Below the pieces are notes generated by a model, which did no database searches, was not told the origin of the DNA, and worked only from the letters and a program-made list of their open reading frames with translations. The position numbers were made by a program, and so were the translations under genes. Source: Hemicordylus capensis (taxonomy: Eukaryota; Chordata; Lepidosauria; Squamata; Cordylidae). Taken from it: a DNA stretch of 64,000 nt. The stretch lies in NCBI RefSeq assembly GCF_027244095.1, contig NC_069665.1, forward strand, positions 3,288,501-3,352,500. The letters are read 5' to 3'. Every line of letters begins with the position of its first letter. Within the stretch, counting starts at the first letter, position 1. Of the stretch, positions 13,501 through 26,600 are shown piece after piece.

Positions 13501-16500
13501 GGGAAGAGCAAGGCCTGCTGTGATGGCATCTCCTAGGCTTTGCAAAGCTGCACAGTGCAGATCGGCACTGCTTTTGACTCAACTGCTCACCCAGGGACAA
13601 TTGCTATTCACTCCTAGCAAGTGACAAACTACAGGGCTCTCTACTTGGCCTTCTGTTTTACTTAAAACTCCTCTGTGGTATCTGCACAACCAAGAGAATG
13701 CTGCACCACTCTCCCAGAAGCAGTATCAACGTCCGTACCAAAATGGTCACCAAGGGAGATTTCTTTCAGTTAGGCAATCAACTGGAAGTCAAACCTTTGA
13801 CAATGCAAGTGGCCACAGAAGGAGAAACAAATCTGACCCTTTCCTTCATGGATGGGGTGGTCCAGAGTCCCAGAAAGAAACATATCGACAAACAAACATA
13901 GCAAAAAGGGATAGATGCTCTATAAGCAGCATGCATCAAACCCCCTTGAAAGCACACACACTTACGTGGTTGCAGTCTGATGAGATTTCATTGTCCGGCT
14001 GGAAAAGAAAGAAAGTGACATTAATTCAGAACAGGACAGAACACACCGTTTCCTTCCTATCCCACAAACAGTCACAGGCTATTGTTTCAGAACAATGAAC
14101 ACTATTGAACTAGGCTTGCAGGTCAGTCTACAAAAGTTACCAGCCCATAAATTGAACACAAGTTTATCTAATCTACCCAATCTATCTGTGCCAACAAGGG
14201 AATGATCTCAGCATTAGAGATCTACTGTGCCGGGGGGGGGGGGGGGGGTGGCATGTCACTAGGGTTGCTTTTAAAATAAATAACTAACTATCAATGTGCT
14301 CCCTGCTGAGATAGGATCCTCCCCATCTCTGGCAATTTTCAAAAAACACCTGAAAACCCTTTTCACCCAGGCTTTCTCAGCTTCCTAAATTGTGGGGGTT
14401 TTAATTTCTGGTTTATTTTAAAATTCAAAACCCGATTTGGGGGCTGTAATTGGGGGCTGTAATCACTGTAATTGTTTAATTGCTGTTTTAAAATGTTTTT
14501 AAATTGTTAATTGTTATATTGTTTTTTAATTTGTTTTAGCTCTTTACTGTTTTAGTGGTGTGTTTTAATTGTAAACCGCCCTGAGCCATGTTGGAAGGGC
14601 AGTATACAAATCAAATCATCAATAAATCAATAATAAGAGTATGCCTGTTATGACCTCTCTAGGTGGTTGGACACTGAACTTGTCTTTTCCCCACTGTGTC
14701 AATTTGCCATTATGAATTCCATTCCACAGTAAAGGGAAATACTGACACAACCCACACAACAAACTCTGCTGTCCCTTTGGACTTGTTCTATGCAAAACCA
14801 GGGGCACAAGACCAGAAGAGATCACCTGGATCCAATGTCCATGTTACAAGTTGTGGGTTCTCCTCCCACCAAGAATAGCCTCAATGAGAAGGAACAGAAA
14901 CTGCCTTGGTTTCCACAAACCACTAGTCACAACCAGCAGAGCCTTTAGTTAGAACCCTCCCCTCAGCCAGCCCAGCAAGCAGCCTTTTGAAGTAGTTCCA
15001 AGCACCTTTGCTGCCCTTGTGCGTGGAACCTGCAAATCCCTCTTCAGCTCCCTCCTGTCTTTTGCAAGTGGTCTTTGGGTTAATCCAGGAATCCTCATTC
15101 CCCAACTGTGCCTATTCAACTGCATTAACTTGCCTTCCAGTCCTTTCCTCTCCCTCCCCACACCTTGTGGCATTTCGGCCTGCCAGTTGTAGATGCTTGG
15201 GGGCAGGGTTTGGACTGGCTGATGGACAGTCTGTTAAGCTGATGGTTTGCTGATGGTTTCACATAAAACAGCAATAGTTCTACCTGCCCCACAAGAGGCA
15301 GGTAAAAAACCACCCAGTCTCCCCAAACTTCTAGCTTTCCACATCTCTGCTAGCCCACTCTGGCTCCTGCTCAGGTAGCCAACTGCTGAATGCTAACCCA
15401 CGAAATGACAGCTGACTCTGCTAAAGCACAGCCACTGCAATCAGTGCAGGCTCCTGTGAGCCCCCTTAACCCATTTCACCCAGACCTAAGCTGCCCTGCT
15501 CACTCCAAGTGCTCCTCTTTAGAGCAGAAGTCCCAGTTCGTTCTGGCTCGGCCTCTGCATCCATTCTCAGCTGTTCCTTGTGGCAAAACAGCCACTTGAT
15601 TCCTGGATTCACTAAGTGGGTGACAACCAGACACATTACTGGCGACCACTGTTCCCTGTAACAGGGATCCCTGGATGCTGTTGACTACAACTCCCATTAT
15701 CCCAGCCAAAGGTTACTACAGCCAGAGAGGCTATGTTCCATCCACATTCTGCAGTACCCAACAGTAAGAGGTGAGTAAACCTACCCCACATGGTTTTGTT
15801 GCACTAAAGCTTTGGTTATCATCCAATCTTTATTACGGTCATAGACCAGAGTACAAACACACACAAAAGAACACACACCAAAAAAAAAAACAAATCCCAG
15901 AAAACATATAAACAAATATATCACGATCAAACATTCTAAAGCTTAGGAAAGAGAAAAAAGATACAATATTTCAAGTACTGCTTTTGGTTTTCTAAAGTCA
16001 ACACACAGAGAGGAATGCAAGACAAGCTTTATATAGCCTTTTCATGAACTAACAACCCAGAGAACAGGATGTGGCAGGTTCTTTTGTTTTTAGCAACTAT
16101 GAAGGCCACTTCAAACGCAATTTGCCACAGGTTTATTTAAGATAGACTTCGAAAATAAGTAGAAAAGGTAGGCAGAACGGAACGCTGCTCCAATTCATTA
16201 CAGTCCTACTGAATTGCTTCTATCTCCTCCAAGGCGAGAGCAACATAACATGAGATTTTAGCCATGTGCTTTCTCATCTACCCAACTTTTAGCATTATAT
16301 TTAAATTGTGACTAAAACATGAATTCACACAGGCAAACTACGTTAATCCTCTTGTGTCAAAACCTGACAAAGCATTCAACAGTGGCACAGATATCTTTGA
16401 TTAGCCTCAAGTTAGTATGTTGCAGACTAACACACTTGTTTAGTGGTCTAGATACAAGCTGTAGAACGAAACTGCATCATCACAAGTATCAATGGTTTAG

Positions 16501-19500
16501 GGGCTTGCATGTCCAGGCACCAAGTATGTTTCTAGCCCTGCCAAGGTAAGTGAATGGGCCTGATCGCCAGCTCATGACTGCTTCAGGGATGCAAGGATGG
16601 AGTTATGAAAATGCTACTCATGCTACTACGTTTATATTTGAGCTCTAAATACAAAAGGGAAGTCTGCAGACCTATCTAGTCACCACTGTTAATGCCAGAA
16701 GTCAAAGCTGCATTATTATGCAGAATGATCTTCTTGGGTGGGTCAAGGCATCACACCAAAATCCCAAGGCGTGCACGCCCCCAACCATTACCATCCTACT
16801 TAAAAGCAAATGGCCAGACCATTTTGGAACCTGTCATGACTCCTGACCAATTTTCAACTGTATGAGGCACCAATGAAGAAGCTGGGGACTCTTATTTCTC
16901 TTCTGTTATGGCTCACTTTTAGGTTATGAACTATTCTTACCTAATCTAAGATAACCAGTTATTACAAGTCTTCTGGAGAGGTTAATGAAGAAGCTATTTA
17001 AGCTGAATTCAAAGCTAAACCAAAAGGTCAAAAAACCCTGGGAATCCCCACAGGGTGCAGGAGTATTTGACACAGAGACTAAGCAATCCCCCATAGGATT
17101 TGAGCTGGAAAAGCTGAATTTTAGATGGAAGAAAACCAACTTCAAGGGTGGGGAGGGGGGAGACTGAAATCCTTCACTTCAACCTCTTTGTTCCCAACAT
17201 ACTGAGGAGGCATCTAAACATTGCCACAAACATGTTTACCGTTGAAGTCTGCTTTTTCTCCTGCTGAAGAGCCTTTGAAAGAGTCTGAAATAGTTTGATC
17301 AATACAATATGCTCTCTTGCACCATGTGGAGCTTCCCTTTCTCCATTTTGATTTAACACTGATGGGCTATTTGTGTGTTGAAATTGATTTTCAAAAACAG
17401 TAGAGTTAGAAGTTGCAACTACAGCCAACATGATTAACAACTCTTTTCATGACTAATATGATAACAACCCCTCCCCTCCCCACCCGATAAAGACTTGAAA
17501 TTAAAGAGCCATTCCTTAATCTCACCAATCTAATTCTTATTGCTTTCAGCCCCACAAGAGTTCATATGGAATTGCTAAGTGTGCTTTTTAAATGGGTAGA
17601 TAAAGCTTGGGTTCTTTTAAATTGGATTTCTGTGTTCCTAATTTGAGCTGTTAGTGAGCACTTTAAAAATAGCCTGAATGAAGTTTGACTACCTGCCTTC
17701 TCAGGTCAAAACAGCACAACAGATAGATCCAAGACCCGGACATCTAGATCCTAAGACTGGCTCTGTTTTAGACAGAAAGTCCAGCACTTAGCGCCTCCCC
17801 TGAAACAGCCTTCTTCCTTGGAACACAGGAAGCTGCCTTATATAGAGTCAGAATGACCCTTGGTCCATCTATTGACTGGCAGCAGCTTCTTCAAGAGGTT
17901 GCAGGCAGGAGTCTCTCCCAGCCCTAGTTGGAGATGTTGCCAGGGATGGAACCTGGGACCTTCTCCATGCAAAGCAGGGGGGGTTCTCACTGAGCTACAG
18001 CCCCACTCCAAAAGAAGACATGACTTCTTTGCTGGACTAGGACCAGGGAGACCAGAGTTCAAATCTCCATTCAGCCATGATACCTCTCTCTCAGCCTAAC
18101 CTACTTCACAGGGTTGTTGTGAAGAGAAACCTAAGTATGTAGTACACCGCTCTGGGCTCCTTGGAGGAAGAGCGGAATATAAAATGTAAAACAAACAACA
18201 ACAAAAAAAACTTCTTTAATGCTGCCTGCTTCTGCAAGGAATTCAGGAAGCTCTTTTGAGCTTCTGTACCTAAAGAAAACAATAAGTGCCACCTTCAGGG
18301 CTTCCCTGATTTCTGTGGTGCAGAACAGGATGGAAGAGAGGACAAACACCTCTAAAGTTGTAAGCTCATCAACAGGCTCCAAGGAGAAGGGAGCAGAGAA
18401 TGTAATATTCCAGCACACCAAACAAAAGCTCCATGTAGCGACAAATCAATTGCCTTTGATGTGCAATTTGGTTTATTTATTTGGTTTATTTATTATTTAT
18501 TTGATGTGCAATTTGGTTTAGGAAGTTATTTGAAATGCCTATAAAATACTTCAGATTTTTTTAATCTGATTTAAAAATTGCTCTTTCACTGCCAGTTTTA
18601 AAATTGCCTCAGTTTAGAACCATCCATTCAGCTTTAAAAATAGCCCATTACCACCCAAGGCCAGGGATGAATGGATAAAAGTTCCAAGAGCAAAGAAATG
18701 TGAACATGTATACAACTGCCACAGCCCATGCATTGAGGCAGTTTCTTACCAGCACACTGAGTTTTGCTCTGATTCTTTTGTTCTACTCATGCTATCCCAA
18801 AACTCGATTTGATGGATCCCTTTTCCAGGTCTGCTCCAATATTAAAAGTACTGCTCTCATGAGCATTTAACATGAACTCTTTGATAAATACACACTGGCA
18901 GATGGAACTTCCAAATCTTGGGACACCCTTTTGTATCATGCAGAACTTCGAGTGTCTGTGTCTCAGACTGCAAGCCCAGTCTTTATCTATGTATATAGCT
19001 TAGGTATTTTGTTTCGTTTAAGCACTGTATGCAGACATAACATAGAACTCTTCCTACAAATTCAACACATCATTAAAGTAAAATGTGCCGTTGAGTTGGT
19101 ATCGACTCCTGGTGACCACAGAGCCCTTGTCTTTGGTAGAATACAGGAGGGGTTTACCATTGCCATCTCCCACGCAGTATGAGATTATGCCTTTCAGCAT
19201 CTTCCTATATCGCTATGCCCGATACAGGTACCAGAGGGGATTCAAACCAGCAACCTCTGGCTTGCTAATCAAATCATTTCCCCGCTGCACCATTAGGTGG
19301 CTGTCCAACACGTCATTAGGGTTGACATATCAAAATTCCAACACACTTTCTTGTTAGCATCTGCAGTTTTCTCTTAGCAATCAAGCAAGCATTCATATTC
19401 ACACTACTATATAATACACTGACACAAAGGCTAGCCTGAATTTCACACTGCAAAAGAATCACTTTGCATGCTATTTTAATATTCTTTGCACATAAGGATA

Positions 19501-20626
19501 CCATGGGCTCCATATTGGTATGCCTTAAAGGCTTTGTAGATTGGCACCGGAAATGCAGTTGAAACCTGGCAACCTGATAGTATCACATGAGAGAATAAGA
19601 ATTTTGATTTGCTGCACAGTCAATCCAACAACAGGACGTTTTACTCAAAACTGCTCAAGTCAACTATTACAAGTTCATAAGCATCAGCCTTCTACTGAGT
19701 CAGACCTTTGCTCATCTAGCTAAGTATTGTCTTCACTGACCGGCAAACAGCTCTCCAAGTTTCAGGCAGGAGCCTTTCCCGGCCCTGCCAATTTTCTCTC
19801 TGCTAGGAATATGAAAAGCTTTCAAAACACTCCTTTGCCTTATATGAACTGTGATCCAATTTGTTATGCTTGACATATATTTAGTAAACAAAACCTTTAA
19901 AAGTACCCATATAAATACAAATCAAAGGTTTTCTAAGAGCTAGCATTTGAACTGAGAAATTCCATTAGAAAAAAATTCAAATATCCAATGTGCAGTTTTT
20001 ATCCAAATGCAAAGCTTTATATATAATTTTTTTTAACAGCTTTAACAAGTTTAGCGGTAACATCCAGCCCAACGCTGAGCATGCTGAATATTTTGGCAAT
20101 CCAATAGGGGCAGGGTGGCTGTGGATGCAGAGTCCACGACTATCTGAGGTCTGACTGACTAGGCAAAGGAGAATACAAGGATGCCAAGATGCAGAGTTAA
20201 CCAGATGATCTTGCACTTAAAAAGGAGATACCTGCCTCCTTTTTGAGAGCTAACTGTTGAAGACACATGAATCTTTTTGGAGTGTAGGGTGAAGTGCACT
20301 TTAAACTGCAATCCAGAAAAAAGGTAACCTTGAACAAGGTAAAATTGTGACCTGCAGACGCAGCCACCATATATATATATAAAAAAATCAGATATAATCC
20401 ACCATATAATCAGAGCCAGCGTGGTGTAGTGGTTAGAGTGCTGGACTAGGACCGGGGAGACCCAAGTTCAAATCCCCATTCAGCCTCATGAGACTTGCTG
20501 GGTGACTCTGGGCCAGTCACTTCTCTCTCAGCCTAACCTACTTCACAGGGTTGTTGTGAAAGAGAAACTCAAGTATGTAGTACACCGTTCTGGGCTCCTT
20601 GGAGGAAAAGCAGGATATAAATGTAA

Positions 20627-20673
<47 letters not shown>

Positions 20674-23600
20674 GCACAAAGGTTGCCCTTTATTCATAAT
20701 GAGAACGAGCCACAAAGAATTCCCCTACAGATCCCAACACAGACATAGCCAATTTGCTTGCTGAAATGCTCACTGCCTTCATGGTATGCAAGACAGGGGT
20801 TTTAAGAAGTGTGTGTGTTGCAATGCTTAAGGCCAAAAGGGACATATGCAAGCCATGTACAAGATTCAGTGCCCCCCCTCCACCACCACAGCCAATGCTT
20901 AGAAAAGTATGAACAAGGGATAACACAAAGTTCTCCTACAGGCTTGATATACAATTTAGATGGCACTTCACAAGCCCCAAAGCAACACAAGCTTAATAAT
21001 CCAGGCAGCTCTGCAGGGGTCATGGAGCGATAGTCTTAAGAGAAACATCGTGAACTCACAATCTTCCTCCATTGCATGGATGCTCGAAAGAGAGACCAAC
21101 CAGAGCAAAACGTAGGAAGGAAAATTTGCTAAACTGGCTGATGACAGGGAAAGTAAGAGTACCATCGGCTGGTGCTGCTTGGGCACCATACTCCTGGAAG
21201 GGGGGCTTCTTTCTGGACTTGCCCCCTCCCCCCCCCCACACAGCAGTCATCGGTTTTAACTGCAGCATCGCTATGACTGTATTGTTTAATTTATGGCAAG
21301 TGGCTCTGCACATGTGTACAGGTATACGTACTTGTTTGTGTGAGAATGACCATACAAGCGTTCATCTAAAAAGTGGGTCTAGGCACAGATGTGCAAGTTA
21401 CAGATAGGCAGTACACGACTTGAACACGAGTGAATCTTTGAGTGAAGCCATGTACTTCCAAACTGCAACTTACATGCATCTGTAAATGCATACAGATCTA
21501 TCTATCGATACAATACACAGCCTGAACATGTGTTGAACATAATGTGTGAATAGGACTGAAGTTTCGCATGAAAGACCTAGACTTCATGACCAAAAGCCAC
21601 AGGATTCTAGCCACATACTGATGGACGTCACAATGCAAGCAGTAATTGTTCAGGCACAGCAAGGGCTCATAACGTTACTTCATCTTAAAGAGGGCCGAGA
21701 GATAGCAAGTGAACAGTCTGCAAGAACCTGATCCTGCAGTAATACGAACGCTGTGGGTGAAGGCCTGACTAGTCCCTTGAATGGGAGACCACTGATAACA
21801 TCCCAGAAGGATTCTTTCCACAGAATATGTTGCAGAATAGATTGGCCCATGTCATTCCTAATCTTGCCCTGATAGCTGTGGCAACACTTGTGGTCCAACG
21901 TGTTTTACATTTACAAAATCACACTCAAGATTGCTTAATCATTAAAGCAAAACTCATCTGTCACACTAGATGACACCGACTATTCCAGTTTTCTGTCTGA
22001 CAGTGGACAGCAATATACCTCTGGGAGCTTACAAGAAGCCAGCAGGCCCACTAAAAATGGTTTAGTTACCATGTTCTACCTACCCAGGTCATCTTTATTT
22101 TTGTAGCATCCTTACAATTTAACCAGGCTTCCAAATAAATGTACACAGGTTTTAAGTCCACAATAATTATTTCTAGCTCACAAATACTGATGTTAATTAT
22201 TTGTTGTCAAACCCACAAGTTCCCAATTTACAATTTTTCGGTTGATTGCTTGGTGACAATATTTACTTGCCACGGGTAGCCAGAAGATTGGCCATTTACA
22301 AGCCTGCATGTTCCACTTAACGGCAATTATAGTTGTAGTGAATTCAAGATAGTTATTCCCAATATTGGGTAAACCTCTTAGAGCAGAAATCCCACCTCAA
22401 AATCCTGCTCTGTCACTGGAATGAAAAGCACTGCTGGATCATCTCATTCAAACATACAAGCTCCTTTGGTGTGAAAGTCATTTTAAGCTCATGCCAGCAG
22501 AAAGCTTCTGACAAGGCAGCTTTCACAGCTATTACACCGAGCATAACTAATGAGGATTTTGCTTTTAGTAGTATTGCTCTGACTGTTCTTTGCAAGACCT
22601 GCTATGAGCGAGTTCTCATAAGAGTTCTCATTTGAGCCAGGGAAATTTCTCCAGCCAAGCAACACTTTTCCCTCCTTCCTGCCCTGCAGTTCTGAGGACA
22701 ACATGCTTCTTTGCTTACCATTCGTTATGTGCAGTCATTTGATTACCAGGTACATCTCATTCTTTGTGGCTTTATGTACAAAGTCTTGTAGCGTCATGGC
22801 ATGGCAGCAAATCTACAAGTATTCTATCCAGACTCCTCATCCTTCACACATCAGTCTAGATGCCAAAGTACTGGACTTGCCAGAAGCAGGCCTGCTCATC
22901 CTACTGGGTGGCTCTAAGACCCTGTACTATAAGGAATCATCATGAGGGAATGAGTCAGACTGACCACCAAGCCTTATGAAACTCTTCACTACAAGCAGAA
23001 ACGGGGCACGGATGCTCAAGAGGTATTTGCAGAGCAAACAAACTAGTCCACAATGCTCAAGGAAAGGGGGGATCCAGAGCCATTAATCAATCCAGCACAG
23101 AGAAAGTCCCCCCACCCCAGTTCCAAATACAGCCAGACTGTCATAAGGAAAAGCCACACAGAGTGAAATGTCTTTGGAAACAATGGTGCTTTCTCTAGCA
23201 GTAGTAGTCCATTTTTACTCTACAGACAGTGAGGAAAATTCTCAACCAGAGATCTATGAAAGTTTTATTCTGCTGAGAGACTTGTGTCCTGTGATTTGCC
23301 AAATTTATTTCACTCTGCATTAAGTTGAACCCTATCTGCTTCCATAAACCTTTCCAGAATCTGATTCCAGGTATTCCATGGTCCTAAAGTAAAACAAGGG
23401 ATAATGTGCTTTGATCCAGTCTCTTACAGCAACCATATTTATTTCACTCTGCATTAAGTTGAACTCTATTTGCTTCCATAAACCTTTCCAGAATCTCTGA
23501 TTCCAGGTATTCCATGGTCCTAAAGTAATACAAGGGATAATGTGCTTTGATCCAGTCTCTTACGGCAACCTACTCACAAGCACATTGCTTTCTGCACTCA

Positions 23601-26600
23601 GCCAATAGTTGAGAGTGCAAGGTGTCAAACCTAAGCCATTATTTCTCTATTCATGAATTTATATTCTGCCTTTCCTGTAAACTGCAACAGTGGCAACGGA
23701 TATAAAAACAAGCGTTTACTATACTAAAAAGCAACAGACAAAAGCAGCAAGCAGGAACAAGACAGACCAAAGTATAATGTAGCTGAGATAATCAATTTAG
23801 GAGGACTTGCAAAAGAGAAAGTTTTCAGTTTAAACAGAAACAAGGAGGGAGCCACTTTTTTCTTACTTTGTAAAATTTGCCTTATAATTACACAAGCAGG
23901 GGACATTAGAAGCAAAGAGGTCATGATTTGGTAGGCACACTGGAAGGCACTGCGGCAAACTCACATTAAAAACTGCAAACTACTTTAAAAAAATAATACT
24001 GTTTCTCTGTCCCTCTTATCCCTCCCCATTTTAAGTGCTCTTTGCTTTGAATTTATGCTTTTTCAAAGTTCTGTTTTGAATTTATTCTTCTTGCACATGC
24101 ATTTCCAAACAGGACTCCATATTCTATATGCAGTCACATCAGTGCCTTGATGTGTTCTAGCCCTAACACAGCATTCAAGGACTGCATTTGCAACTCCGTG
24201 TCATCTTGTGATGAGCCAAGGCCGAGATCTCCCTCCCCAACCACCCCACACTCATTGTTTCCAGCAGATGAGCCCCAAACATCTAATAACACACATTTGT
24301 TTGCCTGCAAATGCAGGGGCTTGACCACTGATGATCTGCCATTTGACTCCCTCTGCAGCACACAGATCACTGGGTTGGTTGCACAGCTGCAGGAAAGGGG
24401 CCAGGGCAGACTTGACTGGATAGGGAGATAATGGGAGACTGGAGCGTGGAGGCGGCTGGGCACCAACTTCCTACTGAATATTCATTCCTTAATGGCAGGT
24501 TCAGCTGTGTCAATATTGATTAATTGCAGACACAGATCAGTGGACAATAAACTGTGGCTGTGAAGAAGATGAGCTAATGTAAAAGGGCGGGAGGAGCTCA
24601 GATGTCTTTAACTCTGAAGCATTTCTGCATTGCCACCCTCTCCCCTGCAGAATTGCACAAAGATGTACCCAACAAAGAAGAGATATTTTGGAGACTGACG
24701 AAGAAGAACTGCTCTTCCCTCTTTGGAGTGGGCAGCTCTATTTTAGGCAGCACCCTGATAACAAACTCACACTCCATAGTTCATTCCACCCTCAAACTTT
24801 GCTCACGCCCGACTCTTCCCTTCAATGCGTTCGTGTGTTCCCTATCCCACCTGCTTCCAGAAACTGTACAAGTTTGATTCTACTGGCATTTTCATGCTTC
24901 TCATTGAAGTGTTAACATGGGACAACGGGCCACCTCACAGGTCAAGACTCAGGCAGCCGATGCATAGAATGGAGGTTTTCCTGCAAGCGACATCAGCGCA
25001 GAGCGGCATCTGAACTCCAGATTGGTGCACCCCATCATTTCGCATGTTAAAAGAAGGGAACCGCAGACAATCTCATCTCAGGCAGTTCTTTTGCACTGAA
25101 GAAGCAAGGAGAATGTGTTTCCTATCATATGGGCCCTTTCTAGCATCTGTGCTTGACCTAAAGGGGTCACTGCCCTTGGAGAGGAAATGTTTGTAAATGA
25201 TATAATGCCTTTCAGTCAAAATTGTTAATTTTGTCAAGACTAGAATGTTTGGTTTTCACCCATGCACGTCAATCCAGAGACTTCAGAAGGAGCAGACGGG
25301 GGGGTGGGGGGTGCACACATTTCTATAACACAGGAAAGGAAAACTGCAAAAATGTGTCCCATGCACAGCTCTGATTAGACCACGGGGAGATGATGATGAT
25401 GATGAAGAATCTAGACAGGACAAATATCTACCAGTCAAGTGTTTTCTTTCCATGTTGTCCTTCATAGTCTGGTTATAGGTTTCATTATCATTTTGTGCTG
25501 AATCATGTATAGCTATTATTATTTGTGTTTTAGTGCCTGTGAAAAAGGATGTTTATCATATACATGTTGGGCTGAACACAGCATTTTGTGAGATTTCAAA
25601 AGCATTTTGTGAGGTTTGTGAGGAACCTAGGGGTTTCTTCTTTTTGTTTTGCTAGCAAAAGCCAAACCAGCAAAGCTGCCACAAGCCTAAAATTGCTACT
25701 AGTTTGAAGGAAGCAAAATAATTTGTTCTGGTTCAAATAAGTGTTTTGATACTGGATTCAATCAAAAGAAGAGGGACCAAAATCCTGTTATGTAAAAAAA
25801 ATTAAAATCTACCCAATCTCTAGGACAGCCCTTAAGGTCTATGCCTCTGCTTCATCTTCACTCAGCAACAAACAGGCTCGGCCAACGATCTGAAACAGAG
25901 CTTATCCTGGCCTGAACTCTACATCTGTGGGAGCAGATAAGAGTAACGCAGCTCAGAGTTAGTTCCACGTTACTGAGCTAAATGAACTCAGGCGGCAGGC
26001 CACTCAGAGAAGCTCTGCTAGCGATCAGATGTGGGAGCGACAAGAGGGGGTGTTTTGCCCTACCCTGGACACCCCAGAGATGCTGCTACTCATAGGAACA
26101 TAGGAAGCTGCCTTCTACCAAGCCAGACCCATGGTCCACCTAGCTCACTATTGTGTCTACACGGACTGGCAGGGGCTTCTCCAAGGTTGCAGGCAGGAGT
26201 CTCTCTCAGCCCTATCTTGGAAATGCCAGGGAGGGAACCTGGGACTTTCTGCAGGCAAGCATGCAGATGCTCTGTGCTAGGATTGCTCTGAGCTACGACT
26301 AAGCTATGGTCCCATTATCCTCCAAGGGTAATATCTTATGCATCGCTCAAGAACTGCAAACCAAGGCATACTCTGCATAGCAAAGGGGACAATTCATGCT
26401 CACTACCATAAGAACAGCTCTCCTCCTCGAATGATTCCATTCCATGAAGCGGAGTCGTGCTCTTCAAGAGAAGATAGTGGACATCAGTTCAAGAGTGATT
26501 AAGTAGATTACAGACAAAATGGCTAGGAAGCCGGGAAAAGGGCAAGGGCCCTTACGTAAGAAGCCCCGAGAGTACCGCTGTGCCACCTTGTGTTGGCAGC

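Larger units (their letters stand above)
14646..17820. other. GLG1 intron 1, mostly unassigned
   Basis: Apart from the MITE fragment at 15,645 and a LINE-like tail at 15,810, no feature could be supported. Confidence 0.45.

Noticed and set aside
24134-24915. Clustered open frames on both strands in GLG1 intron 1
   Set aside because: No protein family could be recognised, there is no splice-site or codon pattern, and the frames compete with each other. Left as unassigned.
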